From NCBI GenBank assembly GCA_036399175.1, contig DASWNP010000042.1, positions 10,097-74,096 of the forward strand: 64,000 bases of DNA. Direction: 5' to 3'. The DNA comes from DASWNP01 sp036399175. GTDB taxonomy: Bacteria; Acidobacteriota; Blastocatellia; Pyrinomonadales; Pyrinomonadaceae. Position numbers and translations under genes: made by a program. The notes below the pieces were generated by a model, which saw only the letters and a list, made by a program, of their open reading frames with translations, ran no database searches and had not been told where the DNA came from. Within the stretch, counting starts at the first letter, position 1; each line of letters begins with the position of its first letter. Shown here piece after piece: positions 1 to 8,426 of this stretch.

Positions 1-123
1 ACAAATCCGAACTCGAACCCCTGCGCGTTAGAGAAAGATAGCGCCGCAGAACCAGGCAGGTAAGAAAAGCGGAGCGGACTCCGAGTAGTCGTCGTCTATC
101 AGAGCAACCCGTAGGAGCAAGGC

Positions 124-441
124 ATGGTCAGCAAAAAATCGCAGAGCAAAGCGGGCATCGCCGAACGGCGGCGCGGCCAGCAAATGGGCGACGACCGCAG
201 CGCCCCCGACAAAACACTCGAAGCCAAACAAGAGACGCCCGCCCTTAGCGGTCGGCGGAAAAGTGCCAGCAAGTTCTTCGCCGACGAATCCTCACAAAAC
301 ACGGGCGCGCGCCCCGAAACCCCACGCGACAACACGCCCTCCACTCCCGCCGCCATCCCCACAGGCGAAAAGCTCGGCGAGTCCGACGGTGAACGCTCCT
401 TCAAAGAACGTCATTCAGGCGCACGCAAAAAGGGCAAGTGA
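124..441 (+). CDS. small charged hypothetical protein
   Basis: I do not recognise this 105-residue protein. It is almost entirely hydrophilic, rich in Lys, Arg, Ser, Glu and Pro, with no predicted membrane segment or Cys motif, and ends in a basic RKKGK tail. It looks intrinsically disordered. The start is supported by an AGGAG Shine-Dalgarno at 113-117, six bases ahead of the ATG. The reading frame is open, but the GC-rich DNA makes chance frames common, so coding status is only moderately supported. A nucleoid- or RNA-associated basic peptide is possible but nothing in the sequence proves it. Confidence 0.45.
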   Translation: MVSKKSQSKAGIAERRRGQQMGDDRSAPDKTLEAKQETPALSGRRKSASKFFADESSQNTGARPETPRDNTPSTPAAIPTGEKLGESDGERSFKERHSGARKKGK

Positions 442-527
442 CGAAAACTGCGTGGCTCTCGTCGGTGCTCAAAGGGGTATCTGCCGGAGAGCGTGCGGCG
501 ACGCGTCGAGATGCGCTCGTCGCCTCG

Positions 528-1223
528 TCAGTCAGAGGCATTCTTTGGCCACAGCTCCGCCTTATAGCTTGCGGCCAACTGCCTGACATACGGGTCGGGG
601 TCGCTCTCGGCCTTAAACAGAATTTCTATAAAAGGCCCGTCCTCCGAGCCGTTCAGCCAATCGTAGACCATCGCGGTGGCGCGCAAAGCTCTGGCGCGAA
701 CTTGCGGGTCGGCGCTCTCGAACCCGGCAGCCGCCGCGTCGCCGTAGAGCCAGTACTCGTGCGCCGAGTAGCCGTTTCCGCAGAAGCCTCGATGGTCGTT
801 GTAAAGCTCAAGCGGCGGCATCTCGGCCTGCGGCGATGCGTCGCCATACACGTAGCGAGTGATTTGCCAACGCGAGTATTGAATCCCCGCGCCGTCGTTG
901 AACAACGTGAAAGCCGCCGCGAAGCAGGCGATGGCTAGCGGCGCGTAACGAAGATGCGAAACCCATCTTGAGCGCGACGCGCTACTGCGATGCCGCGACG
1001 CCACCTCGCACAAGAGCCACACCGCCAACCAACTGACGAACATAAGCGCGCGGAAGCTCGTCTGTTGCTCGCGCAACTCGTAGAGCATGTCGGTGAGCGT
1101 CGGCATAGAGATTCCCGACACTTTATTCACCACCCAAATCATTACCAGAGCGATTTCGCGTATCGACAGAGCGAAAATCGCAGCCGACACGAACGCGGCG
1201 CTGACACGAATAATCCACTTCAT
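528..1223 (-). CDS. membrane protein with C-terminal HEAT-like segment
   Basis: This 231-residue protein has three hydrophobic segments in its N-terminal half (about residues 4-24, 59-76 and 90-107). A soluble C-terminal half follows, carrying two short HEAT-like helices (DPQVRARALRATA and DPDPYVRQLAAS). I chose the ATG at 1223 over an upstream in-frame start because a GGAGG Shine-Dalgarno lies 6-7 bases ahead of it. It is transcribed divergently from the STAND NTPase gene, so the two share the 1224-1475 intergenic region and could be co-regulated. Function is unknown; HEAT-like helices suggest a protein-binding platform at the membrane. Confidence 0.7.
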   Translation of the reverse strand: MKWIIRVSAAFVSAAIFALSIREIALVMIWVVNKVSGISMPTLTDMLYELREQQTSFRALMFVSWLAVWLLCEVASRHRSSASRSRWVSHLRYAPLAIACFAAAFTLFNDGAGIQYSRWQITRYVYGDASPQAEMPPLELYNDHRGFCGNGYSAHEYWLYGDAAAAGFESADPQVRARALRATAMVYDWLNGSEDGPFIEILFKAESDPDPYVRQLAASYKAELWPKNASD

Positions 1224-1475
1224 CGTCTTTCCTCCTTCCCGTGCTCCGAGCGCGCAACCTTCGTCCGCCTCTTTAGACACCGCGCCTCACCCTTTGTTCC
1301 GCCGCCGCGACACCAGAACGAGAAGGCGCTCAGACAGAGATGTATGGCTGTGCCTCCTGCTCTTCGGGCACGCCTCGACCTGCGTCTGACGTGCAGCGCC
1401 TTTACTCTGCGCTTTTCGTGTAAACTATCTCCTGCAATTCACCAGCCCACCCTTCGGTGTAGAAGCAGGCGTAGC

Positions 1476-3782
1476 ATGAAAAAGTGGATTATCACTGCGC
1501 TCGTGGTGGCGGCGTTAGCGACTCTGGCGCTAACGTCTCAACGATGGCTGCCGCCTCTTCTGAGCTTCGTCGGCACGAACACGGACGTGATTCAGGGATT
1601 GAGCGACCTCGTGCAGTTGCTCCTGTGGACTGGCGCTGCATTGGCGCTCGTTGTCGGATTATGGCGACGAAAGAAAGATGAGCCGAAGCCGACTTCAGAA
1701 GCGCAAACAACCAGCATCGACATTGCGGGAAATCAAAACGCACCTGTAGGCCGCGATGTCAGGGACAGCAACATCGTTACCGGCGAAGACCACATCGTGG
1801 GCGAGCGCGTCGAAATCGGGGGCGATGTCGTTAAGGGACACAAGACCACCAACATCTACGCCGCTCCAGCCCCGACCGCAAGCGCGCTCCATCAACTCCC
1901 GCCTCCGCCCCGCGACTTCACCGGACGCAAAGAAGAACTCAAAGAACTGATGGCCGCGCTCGCGCACGGCGGCGTCACCATTTCTGGCCTGCAAGGTCTC
2001 GGCGGCGTCGGCAAGACCACCCTCGCGCTCAAGCTCGCGGAGCAACTCGCCCCGCGCTACCCCGACGCGCAATTTTATCTCGACCTCAAAGGCACGAGCC
2101 CGCGCCCTCTCTCAGTCGCCGACGCGCAGGCGCACATCATCCACGCCTATCGCCCGACGGCCAAACTCCCCGACAACGAAGCCGAATTGAGCGCCCTCTA
2201 TCAATCCGTGCTTCATAACCAGCACGCGCTTCTACTCATGGACAACGCCGCCGACGGCGAACAGGTCGCACCGCTCATTCCACCCTCGACCTGCGTCCTG
2301 CTCGTCACCTCGCGCCAGCACTTCACGCTCCCCGGCTTCCATCCCAAGCATCTCGACGCCCTCACGCCTGAAGATGCGCGCAAGCTTCTACTCACCATCG
2401 CCCCGCGCATCGCCGAACACGCCGACACCATCGCCAAGCTCTGCGGCAACCTCCCGCTCGCCCTCCGCCTCGCCGCCAGCGCCCTCGCCGAACGCATCGA
2501 CCTTAGCCCGACAAACTACGTCGCCCGCCTGACCAATGCACAGCAACGCCTCAAGCTGCTCGACAAAGTTGAAGCATCCCTCAGCTTCAGCTACGAACTG
2601 CTCGCCCCGCCAATGCAAAAACTCTGGCGCACCCTTGCCGTCTTCCCCGACAGCTTTATTACTCCGTCAGCAGCAGACATCTGGGAGATAGAACTCGACC
2701 CCGCACAGGACACCCTCAGCGAGCTTGTCAGATACAGCCTGCTGGATTGGAGCGCCGCCACCGCCCGCTATCGCCTCCACGACCTCGCGCGCCTCTTCGC
2801 CCGCAGCCGCCTGAGCGCAGATGAACTCAGAGAAGCTCAATGGCGACACGCCGCACACTATTTGGAAGTTATTCAGCTTACCAACAATCTCTATCTCACT
2901 GGCGGCGATGCTGTCATGCAAGCTTTGGCCTTGTTCGATGCAGAGTGGACAAATATCCAGGCGGGTTTCTCGTGGGCAGAGAGAAACGCGGCAGAGGACA
3001 ATCGTGCTCTAGCGTTGTGTGATGACTATCTGGCATGGGGCTACAATATTCTTCCTTTGCGTCAGCATCCGCGTGAAAGAATTGCATGGTTGCAGATAGC
3101 CCTCAAAGCCGCGATAGGACTGAAGAGAAGACAGGCTGAAAGCTGGCACTTGGGCAACTTAGGCATTGCCTATGTTAAGTTGGGCGAGACACAACAAGCA
3201 ATTGAGTTCTATGAACAACGGCTTACTATCGCTCGTGAGATAGGTGACCGTCTCGGTGAAGGTAGTACGTTGGGCAACTTGGGCATCGCCTATGCTGATT
3301 TGGGCGAAACACAACGCGCAATCAAATTTTATGAGCAGGCTTTACTTATTGAGCGCGAAATTGGAGACCGTCGCGGTGAAGGTGTTAACCTAGTTAACTT
3401 AGGCATTGCCTATGCTGATTTGGGTGAAACGCGCCGTGCGATTGAGTTATACAAGCAACAACTAGTTGTTGTTCGAGAGATTGGTGACCGTCTTTATGAA
3501 GGTTATGCGTTGGGCTGTTTAGCCAATGCCTATGCTGATTTGGGTGAGATATGCCGCGCAATCGAATTTTATGAGCAGCAACTCGTTATCACTCGTGAGA
3601 TTGGAGACCGTCGCGGTGAAGGTATTGCGCTCTGGAACATGAGTCTAGCACTCGACAGGCTTGGTAGCCGTGCGGAAGCTATCGCTCATGGTGAAGTTGC
3701 GCTCAAGATTTTCGAAGAGATAGAGCATCCATCAGCCGGAAAGGTACGTGAACAACTTGCGGAGTGGCGCGGGAAGGCATAG
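1476..3782 (+). CDS. membrane-anchored STAND (NB-ARC) NTPase with C-terminal TPR array
   Basis: 768 residues. Two hydrophobic segments lie at about residues 4-21 and 47-68. A spacer with repeated GRDV/GERVEIGGDV-type beta motifs follows (about 85-125). Then comes an NB-ARC NTPase core: Walker A GLGGVGKTT at 174-182 with K180, Walker B LLLMDN with D256, a VLLVTSR sensor, and an LPLALRLAA motif typical of the STAND winged-helix region. The C-terminus (about 560-768) holds 40-residue TPRs with a GIAYADLGE/RAIEFYEQ core. STAND proteins are ligand-triggered switches in signalling, regulation or antiphage defence; the TPRs would be the sensor. The start is the ATG beginning MKKWII, because the in-frame region upstream has no protein-like character. 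The TPR region is clearly lower in GC than the NTPase core. No effector domain is visible other than the membrane segments. Confidence 0.85.
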   Translation: MKKWIITALVVAALATLALTSQRWLPPLLSFVGTNTDVIQGLSDLVQLLLWTGAALALVVGLWRRKKDEPKPTSEAQTTSIDIAGNQNAPVGRDVRDSNIVTGEDHIVGERVEIGGDVVKGHKTTNIYAAPAPTASALHQLPPPPRDFTGRKEELKELMAALAHGGVTISGLQGLGGVGKTTLALKLAEQLAPRYPDAQFYLDLKGTSPRPLSVADAQAHIIHAYRPTAKLPDNEAELSALYQSVLHNQHALLLMDNAADGEQVAPLIPPSTCVLLVTSRQHFTLPGFHPKHLDALTPEDARKLLLTIAPRIAEHADTIAKLCGNLPLALRLAASALAERIDLSPTNYVARLTNAQQRLKLLDKVEASLSFSYELLAPPMQKLWRTLAVFPDSFITPSAADIWEIELDPAQDTLSELVRYSLLDWSAATARYRLHDLARLFARSRLSADELREAQWRHAAHYLEVIQLTNNLYLTGGDAVMQALALFDAEWTNIQAGFSWAERNAAEDNRALALCDDYLAWGYNILPLRQHPRERIAWLQIALKAAIGLKRRQAESWHLGNLGIAYVKLGETQQAIEFYEQRLTIAREIGDRLGEGSTLGNLGIAYADLGETQRAIKFYEQALLIEREIGDRRGEGVNLVNLGIAYADLGETRRAIELYKQQLVVVREIGDRLYEGYALGCLANAYADLGEICRAIEFYEQQLVITREIGDRRGEGIALWNMSLALDRLGSRAEAIAHGEVALKIFEEIEHPSAGKVREQLAEWRGKA
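3153..3632 (+). repeat. tandem 120-bp coding repeats (TPR units)
   Basis: Four consecutive 120-bp units begin at 3153, 3273, 3393 and 3513, with a degenerate fifth from 3633. Each encodes one 40-residue TPR. Long stretches are nearly identical at the nucleotide level (for example TATGCTGATTTGGG in units 2-4). This points to recent duplication or gene conversion rather than ancient TPR divergence. Confidence 0.9.
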
Positions 3783-3826
3783 GGAGGTAGGAAGAATATG
3801 TTGAGCGGATGGAGCGGAGGCGTGGG

Positions 3827-4141
3827 TTAGCGCTTTCGGGTGCGGGCTCTGTAGAGGCGGCTGATTTCTTCGTGGTTGATTGTGCCGGGGAGTTTGTCGG
3901 GTAGGTTTAGCTCGTCATCGATGAGGGCTTCGGTGTTGATGCCTGCGAGGCGAGCGTATTGGAGAAGAATGGGGAGCGGCGGCTCGCGCTTTCCCAGTTC
4001 GTAGTCGGAGATTCTGTTGTAGAAGATGACTTCTTCAAATCCCAGGCGGCGGAGCATCTCAGGCTGAGAGACTCCGAGAGCGGTGCGAATCGCCAGAAGC
4101 TTTTCGGCGAGACGTTCGGGCTTCTGGCGCGGCGCTCCCAT
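3827..4141 (-). CDS. Xre-family helix-turn-helix regulator
   Basis: This 104-residue protein has an N-terminal lambda-repressor-like HTH: residues about 10-65, including LGVSQPEMLRRLG, then a YNRISDYELGKREPPL recognition and third-helix region. A short C-terminal tail ends in RARTRKR. It is a small DNA-binding regulator. The start ATG has a GGGAGG Shine-Dalgarno about 9 bases upstream. A perfect 8-bp-arm palindrome overlaps a TATAAA hexamer in its promoter region, suggesting autoregulation. It lies tail-to-tail with the STAND gene 45 bases away, and may also regulate that locus, though this is inference. Confidence 0.85.
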   Translation of the reverse strand: MGAPRQKPERLAEKLLAIRTALGVSQPEMLRRLGFEEVIFYNRISDYELGKREPPLPILLQYARLAGINTEALIDDELNLPDKLPGTINHEEISRLYRARTRKR

Positions 4142-4188
4142 CAGGAGTTTCCTCCCGAAAGGATGCTGCTTGCAGAATTACCCTTGCC

Positions 4189-4208
4189 TTTATACCGTGT
4201 ACGGTATA
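4189..4208 (-). promoter_or_regulatory. palindromic operator overlapping a -10 hexamer
   Basis: TATACCGT-GT-ACGGTATA at 4191-4208 is a perfect inverted repeat with 8-base arms. It overlaps TATAAA (4189-4194, minus strand), a plausible -10 element 48 bases upstream of the Xre gene start. Autorepressor binding is the simplest reading. Confidence 0.55.
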
Positions 4209-4406
4209 AGATGCGCCCGCACATCTGAATCGCCGTGAGTGTGAACCTTTCAAACTCAACGGCGATGCTCATCACTCTTCGTGGAGGGTGAGAATTGAGC
4301 TACGCATTGGCCGTTGCCGTGTTGTCAAAAAAGCGGCGAGAGCATAGCAAATCAAAGGGCAGTCGTCACGCCTCGGGTTTGGCTTTTGGGCGGGAGTCTT
4401 CAACGA

Positions 4407-4718
4407 ATGCCGCACCGTCGATGGAGCTACACAAGAGTCCGTCTGGATTATCAGGGTTACTTTCTGTGCCCGGAGTGCCGTTGGAGTCGTCCGCATCCGC
4501 CGCGCGACATCTTTCTTGAGTATTACTCGATAGGCTACGCGTTCTGTCCGGTCTGCCTTGAGACGTACCTGATTGCGGGAGGGGATAAGCTCGGCATCGT
4601 CGAGATAGACGAGAGGGGCGAGCTGCGGACGAGACTGTTTAGCGAGGAGGAGCGCGCGGAGCGGAAGAGAGCGGAAGAGGAAGCGCGTTTGAAGCTGGCG
4701 AAAATCAAAGGAGGATGA
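4407..4718 (+). CDS. small zinc-ribbon-like protein
   Basis: 103 residues from the ATG at 4407; an upstream in-frame ATG at 4314 exists but that extension has no protein-like character. It contains two CxxC pairs (CPEC and CPVC) about 30 residues apart, consistent with a single zinc ribbon, in a YFLCPECRW...YAFCPVCLETY context. The C-terminal third is a highly charged Glu/Arg/Lys helix (EEERAERKRAEEEARLKLA). I do not recognise the family. Its stop codon lies inside the stem of a terminator-like hairpin. Proximity to the Xre and STAND genes places it in an accessory cluster. Confidence 0.6.
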   Translation: MPHRRWSYTRVRLDYQGYFLCPECRWSRPHPPRDIFLEYYSIGYAFCPVCLETYLIAGGDKLGIVEIDERGELRTRLFSEEERAERKRAEEEARLKLAKIKGG

Positions 4719-4748
4719 AGTCGAACTTAAACGGACTTCATCCTCCTT
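4708..4748. terminator. hairpin between convergent genes
   Basis: A perfect 15-bp stem (4708-4722 with 4734-4748; core GGAGGATGAAGTC) with an 11-base loop lies between the zinc-ribbon gene (+) and korB (-). The zinc-ribbon stop codon is inside the left arm. The U-tract is weak, so efficiency is uncertain, but placement suits a bidirectional terminator. Confidence 0.6.
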
Positions 4749-4776
4749 CGCGGGTCTGTTGTTTGGTGTGCTCTCT

Positions 4777-5937
4777 TTAGCCTTCGACTATCCAGGTGTC
4801 GCCGCTGTTGATGAGTTTTTCGAGGCTGCCTCGACCCTTCTGGGCGATGACGTTGTCAATCTGTGCGACGAGAAGGTCTTCGTAGGTATCGCGCTGGATG
4901 GAGCGGAAGATGCCGAGGGGCTGGGGAAATTCGGGGTATTCCATGCGCGCGAGCATGAAGGCGACCGAAGGGTCTTTCTCGTGGATGTCGTGGACGAGCA
5001 GGTCGTCGGCGGTGAGGCCGCCGTCGCCGCCGAGTTGGACGACTTCGGGGCGAGCGCCGTTCATGCGGATGCCTTTGTCTCGGTTCTTGCCGAAAATCAT
5101 CGGCTGTCCGTGTTCGAGGTAAATCATGTGGTCGGAGCGGACGGTGCGCTCGGCGAAGTATTCAAACGCGGCGTCGTTGAAGATGTTGCAGTTCTGGTAG
5201 ACCTCGACGAATGAGACCCCCTTGTGGCGCGCGGCTTCCTGCACGGTCGCGCCGAGGTGTTTCACGTCGATGTCGAGCGACCGGGCGACGAAGGTAGCTT
5301 CGGAAGCGATGGCGACTGAGAGCGGGTTCAGAGGGTAGTCAATCGCGCCGAGGGGCGTGGATTTCGTCTTCTTGCCGAACTCGGAAGTGGGGCTGTACTG
5401 TCCTTTCGTCAGACCGTAGATGCGGTTGTTGAAGAGGACGATGTTGAGGTCGAGGTTGCGCCGGATGGCGTGCATGAAATGGTTGCCGCCGATGGAGAGG
5501 GCGTCGCCGTCGCCGGTGATGACCCAGACGCTGAGGTCAGGGTTGGCCGCCTTGATGCCGGTCGCAACGGCGGGCGCGCGTCCGTGAATCGAATGGAAGC
5601 CGTAGGTGTTCATGTAGTAGGGGAAGCGACTGGAGCAGCCGATGCCGGAGACGAAGACAATCTTTTCGCGCGGGATGCCAAGCTCGGGCATCACCTTCTG
5701 CACGTTGTTGAGGATGGAATAGTCGCCGCAGCCCGGACACCAGCGTACTTCCTGACCGGAGACGAAATCGCCTTTCGTCAACTTCGCGGGCGGAGGCGCG
5801 GGCGCTCCGGCCACGACCGAGCCCGGCTCGCTCTCCGGCGCGGGGCCGCTGCCCGAAACATTCCCGCCGATGCTTCTGATAGCCGCGTCGTCTATCTTCG
5901 GTTTCCCGTTTGTTCCTTTAGGGTCTCCTGCGCTCAT
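4777..5937 (-). CDS. korB: 2-oxoacid:ferredoxin oxidoreductase, beta subunit
   Basis: 386 residues. This is the thiamine-pyrophosphate-binding subunit of a CoA-acylating 2-oxoacid:ferredoxin oxidoreductase, most like 2-oxoglutarate synthase. Visible hallmarks are the CPGCGDYSI motif, GIGCSSR, the TPP-binding GDGDALSIGGNHFMH segment followed by NNRIYGLTKGQ, and a further cluster cysteine in YQNCNIF. These cysteines should ligate the [4Fe-4S] cluster of the family. There is an unusual roughly 55-residue Gly/Pro/Ala-rich N-terminal extension before the conserved core. The ATG at 5937 is preferred over a GTG two codons earlier, because AAGGAG is 5 bases ahead of the ATG. It is the last gene of the korA-Uma2-korB unit. 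Confidence 0.95.
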   Translation of the reverse strand: MSAGDPKGTNGKPKIDDAAIRSIGGNVSGSGPAPESEPGSVVAGAPAPPPAKLTKGDFVSGQEVRWCPGCGDYSILNNVQKVMPELGIPREKIVFVSGIGCSSRFPYYMNTYGFHSIHGRAPAVATGIKAANPDLSVWVITGDGDALSIGGNHFMHAIRRNLDLNIVLFNNRIYGLTKGQYSPTSEFGKKTKSTPLGAIDYPLNPLSVAIASEATFVARSLDIDVKHLGATVQEAARHKGVSFVEVYQNCNIFNDAAFEYFAERTVRSDHMIYLEHGQPMIFGKNRDKGIRMNGARPEVVQLGGDGGLTADDLLVHDIHEKDPSVAFMLARMEYPEFPQPLGIFRSIQRDTYEDLLVAQIDNVIAQKGRGSLEKLINSGDTWIVEG

Positions 5938-5979
5938 GTTCACTCCTTAATCTTTCGGTAGCTCGTAAATACTTCTCAT

Positions 5980-6543
5980 TCACTGTCGTTTGCCAGCAAA
6001 CAGGCGTGCAACCGGATAAAGAAATCCAGGCACGACATCTTCACCATCAAGCGTGTCGTTCTCCGTCAAAACCTTAATATCAGTGCTAGAACGATAAACT
6101 GTTACCGCATGCAGCTTCGGACTGATAACCCACAACAACAGCACACCAGACTCTAACCATTCCTGTATCTTTTCTTCGACCGCACCGGCTTTATCACTTG
6201 GGCTGACAACTTCAACAGCTAAATCGGGTACGCCGCGTCCGTAGCTCTTCGTATTGCTGACTTCTTCAACTCGCTCCCTTCGGATAAATGCAACGTCAGG
6301 AGCGCGCACGGTGTCAGGTTGGGTCTTAACAGTGAAGCCGGTCTCCGCCGCGCAAACGTCGCCGAGTTCGTGTTCTTCGACATACTGAATTAAAGCACCT
6401 GTCAGCCGAGCCGCAATCTTCCCATGATTGTATCCTGAAGGTGACATCCGCCTCAGTTCTCCCTTCACGAGTTCATAGCGAAAGCCATCATCAGGCATAT
6501 TCAGAAGGTCTTCGGCTGTCATCAGTTGGGTAGTTGTGCTCAT
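5980..6543 (-). CDS. Uma2-family (DUF820) PD-(D/E)XK-like protein
   Basis: 187 residues with typical Uma2 motifs: TAEDLLNMPDDGFRYELVKG near the N-terminus, the RAPDVAFI strand, the PDLAVEVVSPSD motif, and a final EDVVPGF. Uma2 proteins have a restriction-endonuclease-like fold and expand greatly in cyanobacteria and some soil bacteria, but their function is not established. It lies between korA and korB in the same orientation. An in-frame GTG at 6564 overlaps the korA stop by four bases (GTGA), and an ATG follows at 6543. I annotate the ATG, which has a GAGAG stretch upstream, but coupled translation from the GTG is possible. Its presence splits a normally contiguous two-subunit operon. Confidence 0.85.
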   Translation of the reverse strand: MSTTTQLMTAEDLLNMPDDGFRYELVKGELRRMSPSGYNHGKIAARLTGALIQYVEEHELGDVCAAETGFTVKTQPDTVRAPDVAFIRRERVEEVSNTKSYGRGVPDLAVEVVSPSDKAGAVEEKIQEWLESGVLLLWVISPKLHAVTVYRSSTDIKVLTENDTLDGEDVVPGFLYPVARLFAGKRQ

Positions 6544-6560
6544 CACCGTCTCTCTGCGAC

Positions 6561-8426
6561 TCACAAATACTCTTCGACCTTGCTGACAATCTCCCGAATC
6601 TGGAAGGGGCGGCCTTTGACCTTCGAGTAGGGGATGGCATCGACGAGGTACTTGGCGCGAATCATGGTGGCGAGCTGGCCGAGGTTCATCTCGGGGATGG
6701 TGACGCGCTCGAAGCTGCGGAGCACGTCGCCGAGGTTGCGCGGGAAGGGGTTCAGGTGGCGCAGGTGCGCGCTTGAGACCGACTTGCCCTCGCGCTGCAA
6801 CTTCTCGACCGCAGAGGTTATCGAGCCGTAGGTCGAGCCCCAGCCGAGGACGAGGATTTTGCCCTGCGGCTCGCCGAAGATTTCGAGGTCGGGGATGTCC
6901 TGCGCGGCGCGGTCGATTTTGGCCTGACGCTGCAAGACCATGAAGTGATGATTTTCGGGGTCGTAGTTGACGTTGCCGGTGATGTGCTGTTTCTCGATGC
7001 CGCCGATGCGATGTTCGAGGCCGGGCGTGCCGGGCAGCGCGTAGGGGCGCGCGAGGGTCTCTTCGTCGCGCGAGTAGGGCATGAAGTTCGAGGGGTCTTC
7101 GGCAAACTTCACTTCGATTTTGGGCAGAGAGTCGATGTCGGGCACAGCCCAGGGCTCAGCGCCGTTGGCGAGATAGCCGTCGGAGAGATAGAAGACGGGC
7201 GTCATGTAGCGGAAGGCGAGGCGGACGGATTCTATCGCCATATCGAAACACTCGGCGGGGGTGGCGGGCGCGATGACGATGGCCGGGCACTCGCCGTTTC
7301 TGCCCCAGACGGCCTGAAACAAATCGGCCTGCTCGGTCTTCGTGGGCAGACCCGTCGAGGGGCCGCCGCGCTGCACGTTGACGATGACGAGCGGAAGCTC
7401 CGTCATCACGGCCAGACCGATGGCCTCCTGTTTTAAGGCGACGCCGGGGCCGGACGTGCCGGTGAGTCCGATGTGTCCGGTGAAGGCCGCGCCGATGGCC
7501 GAGCAGACGGCTGCGATTTCGTCTTCGGCCTGAAAGGTCTTGACGCCGAAATTCTTGTGACGCGCAAGCTCGTGCAGGATGTCGGAGGCGGGCGTAATCG
7601 GGTATGAGCCGTAGAAGAGCGGGCGACCCGAAAGCTCGGAGGCGGCGATGAAGCCGATGGCCGTCGCTTCGTTGCCGGTAATTTTTCTGTACTTGCCGGG
7701 CGCAATCTGCGCCTTGCGGACGCTGTAGTGAGTGGTGAAAACTTCGGTCGTGTCGGCGAAGTTGTAGCCGGTCTTCAAAACTATCTCGTTGGCTTTGGCG
7801 ACTTCGGGGAGCTTACCGAACTTGGCACGAATCCATTCGAGCGTCGGCTCCATCGGGCGGTCGTAGAGCCAGTAGAGGACGCCGAGCGCGAAGAAGTTTT
7901 TGCACCTGTCCATCTCCTTGCGCGAAAGCTCGACCTGCCCTTTGAGCGCGTTCATGTTGAGCGTCGTGATGGGCAGCTTGTGAACGCGGTAGCCTTTGAG
8001 CGTCTCGTCGTCGAGCGGGTTCACGTCGTAGGCGGCCTTCTTCAGATTCTCTTTGTTGAACTCATCTGTGTTGATGATGATTGTGCCGCCCTCTTCGAGG
8101 TCGGAGAGGTTGACTTTGAGCGCCGCGGGGTTCATCGCCACGAGCACGTTGGGCTGGTCGCCGGGCGTGCGTATGTCCTGGCTGGAAAAGTTGAGCTGAA
8201 AGCCGGAGACGCCGGGCAAACTTCCGGCGGGCGCGCGAATCTCTGCGGGGAAGTCGGGCAGAGTCGAGATGTCGTTGCCGACGACGGCAGAAGTGTTCGT
8301 GAACTGCGTGCCCGTCAACTGCATGCCGTCGCCGGAGTCACCGGCGAAACGGATGGTGACGGTCTCTATCTCTTCCAGATTTTTTTCAGGCTGCGCGGAG
8401 GGCGGCGTGTCGATAATGGCGCTCAT
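6561..8426 (-). CDS. korA: 2-oxoacid:ferredoxin oxidoreductase, fused gamma-alpha subunit
   Basis: 621 residues. The N-terminal third is the gamma domain (RFAGDSGDGMQLTG and PDFPAEIRAP motifs). It is followed by the alpha, pyruvate:ferredoxin oxidoreductase domain I/II region (SYPITPASDILHEL, FQAEDEIAAV, GTSGPGVALKQEAIGLA, and the PSTGLPTKTEQADL loop). The C-terminal domain carries LGWGSTYGSI and HLRHLNPFP. This fused gamma-alpha architecture is the KorA type, which with KorB oxidatively decarboxylates a 2-oxoacid to acyl-CoA while reducing ferredoxin, or runs in reverse. The ATG at 8426 lacks an obvious Shine-Dalgarno. Downstream are the Uma2 gene and korB. Confidence 0.95.
   Translation of the reverse strand: MSAIIDTPPSAQPEKNLEEIETVTIRFAGDSGDGMQLTGTQFTNTSAVVGNDISTLPDFPAEIRAPAGSLPGVSGFQLNFSSQDIRTPGDQPNVLVAMNPAALKVNLSDLEEGGTIIINTDEFNKENLKKAAYDVNPLDDETLKGYRVHKLPITTLNMNALKGQVELSRKEMDRCKNFFALGVLYWLYDRPMEPTLEWIRAKFGKLPEVAKANEIVLKTGYNFADTTEVFTTHYSVRKAQIAPGKYRKITGNEATAIGFIAASELSGRPLFYGSYPITPASDILHELARHKNFGVKTFQAEDEIAAVCSAIGAAFTGHIGLTGTSGPGVALKQEAIGLAVMTELPLVIVNVQRGGPSTGLPTKTEQADLFQAVWGRNGECPAIVIAPATPAECFDMAIESVRLAFRYMTPVFYLSDGYLANGAEPWAVPDIDSLPKIEVKFAEDPSNFMPYSRDEETLARPYALPGTPGLEHRIGGIEKQHITGNVNYDPENHHFMVLQRQAKIDRAAQDIPDLEIFGEPQGKILVLGWGSTYGSITSAVEKLQREGKSVSSAHLRHLNPFPRNLGDVLRSFERVTIPEMNLGQLATMIRAKYLVDAIPYSKVKGRPFQIREIVSKVEEYL

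Noticed and set aside
1..123. Gene at the left edge
   Set aside because: No frame with a start or protein-like composition is supported; it is probably the leader of the small ORF at 124.
990..1475. N-terminal extension of the STAND protein
   Set aside because: The in-frame stretch upstream of 1476 is Arg/His/Ser-rich and overlaps the divergent gene. The ATG at 1476 begins a natural membrane segment.
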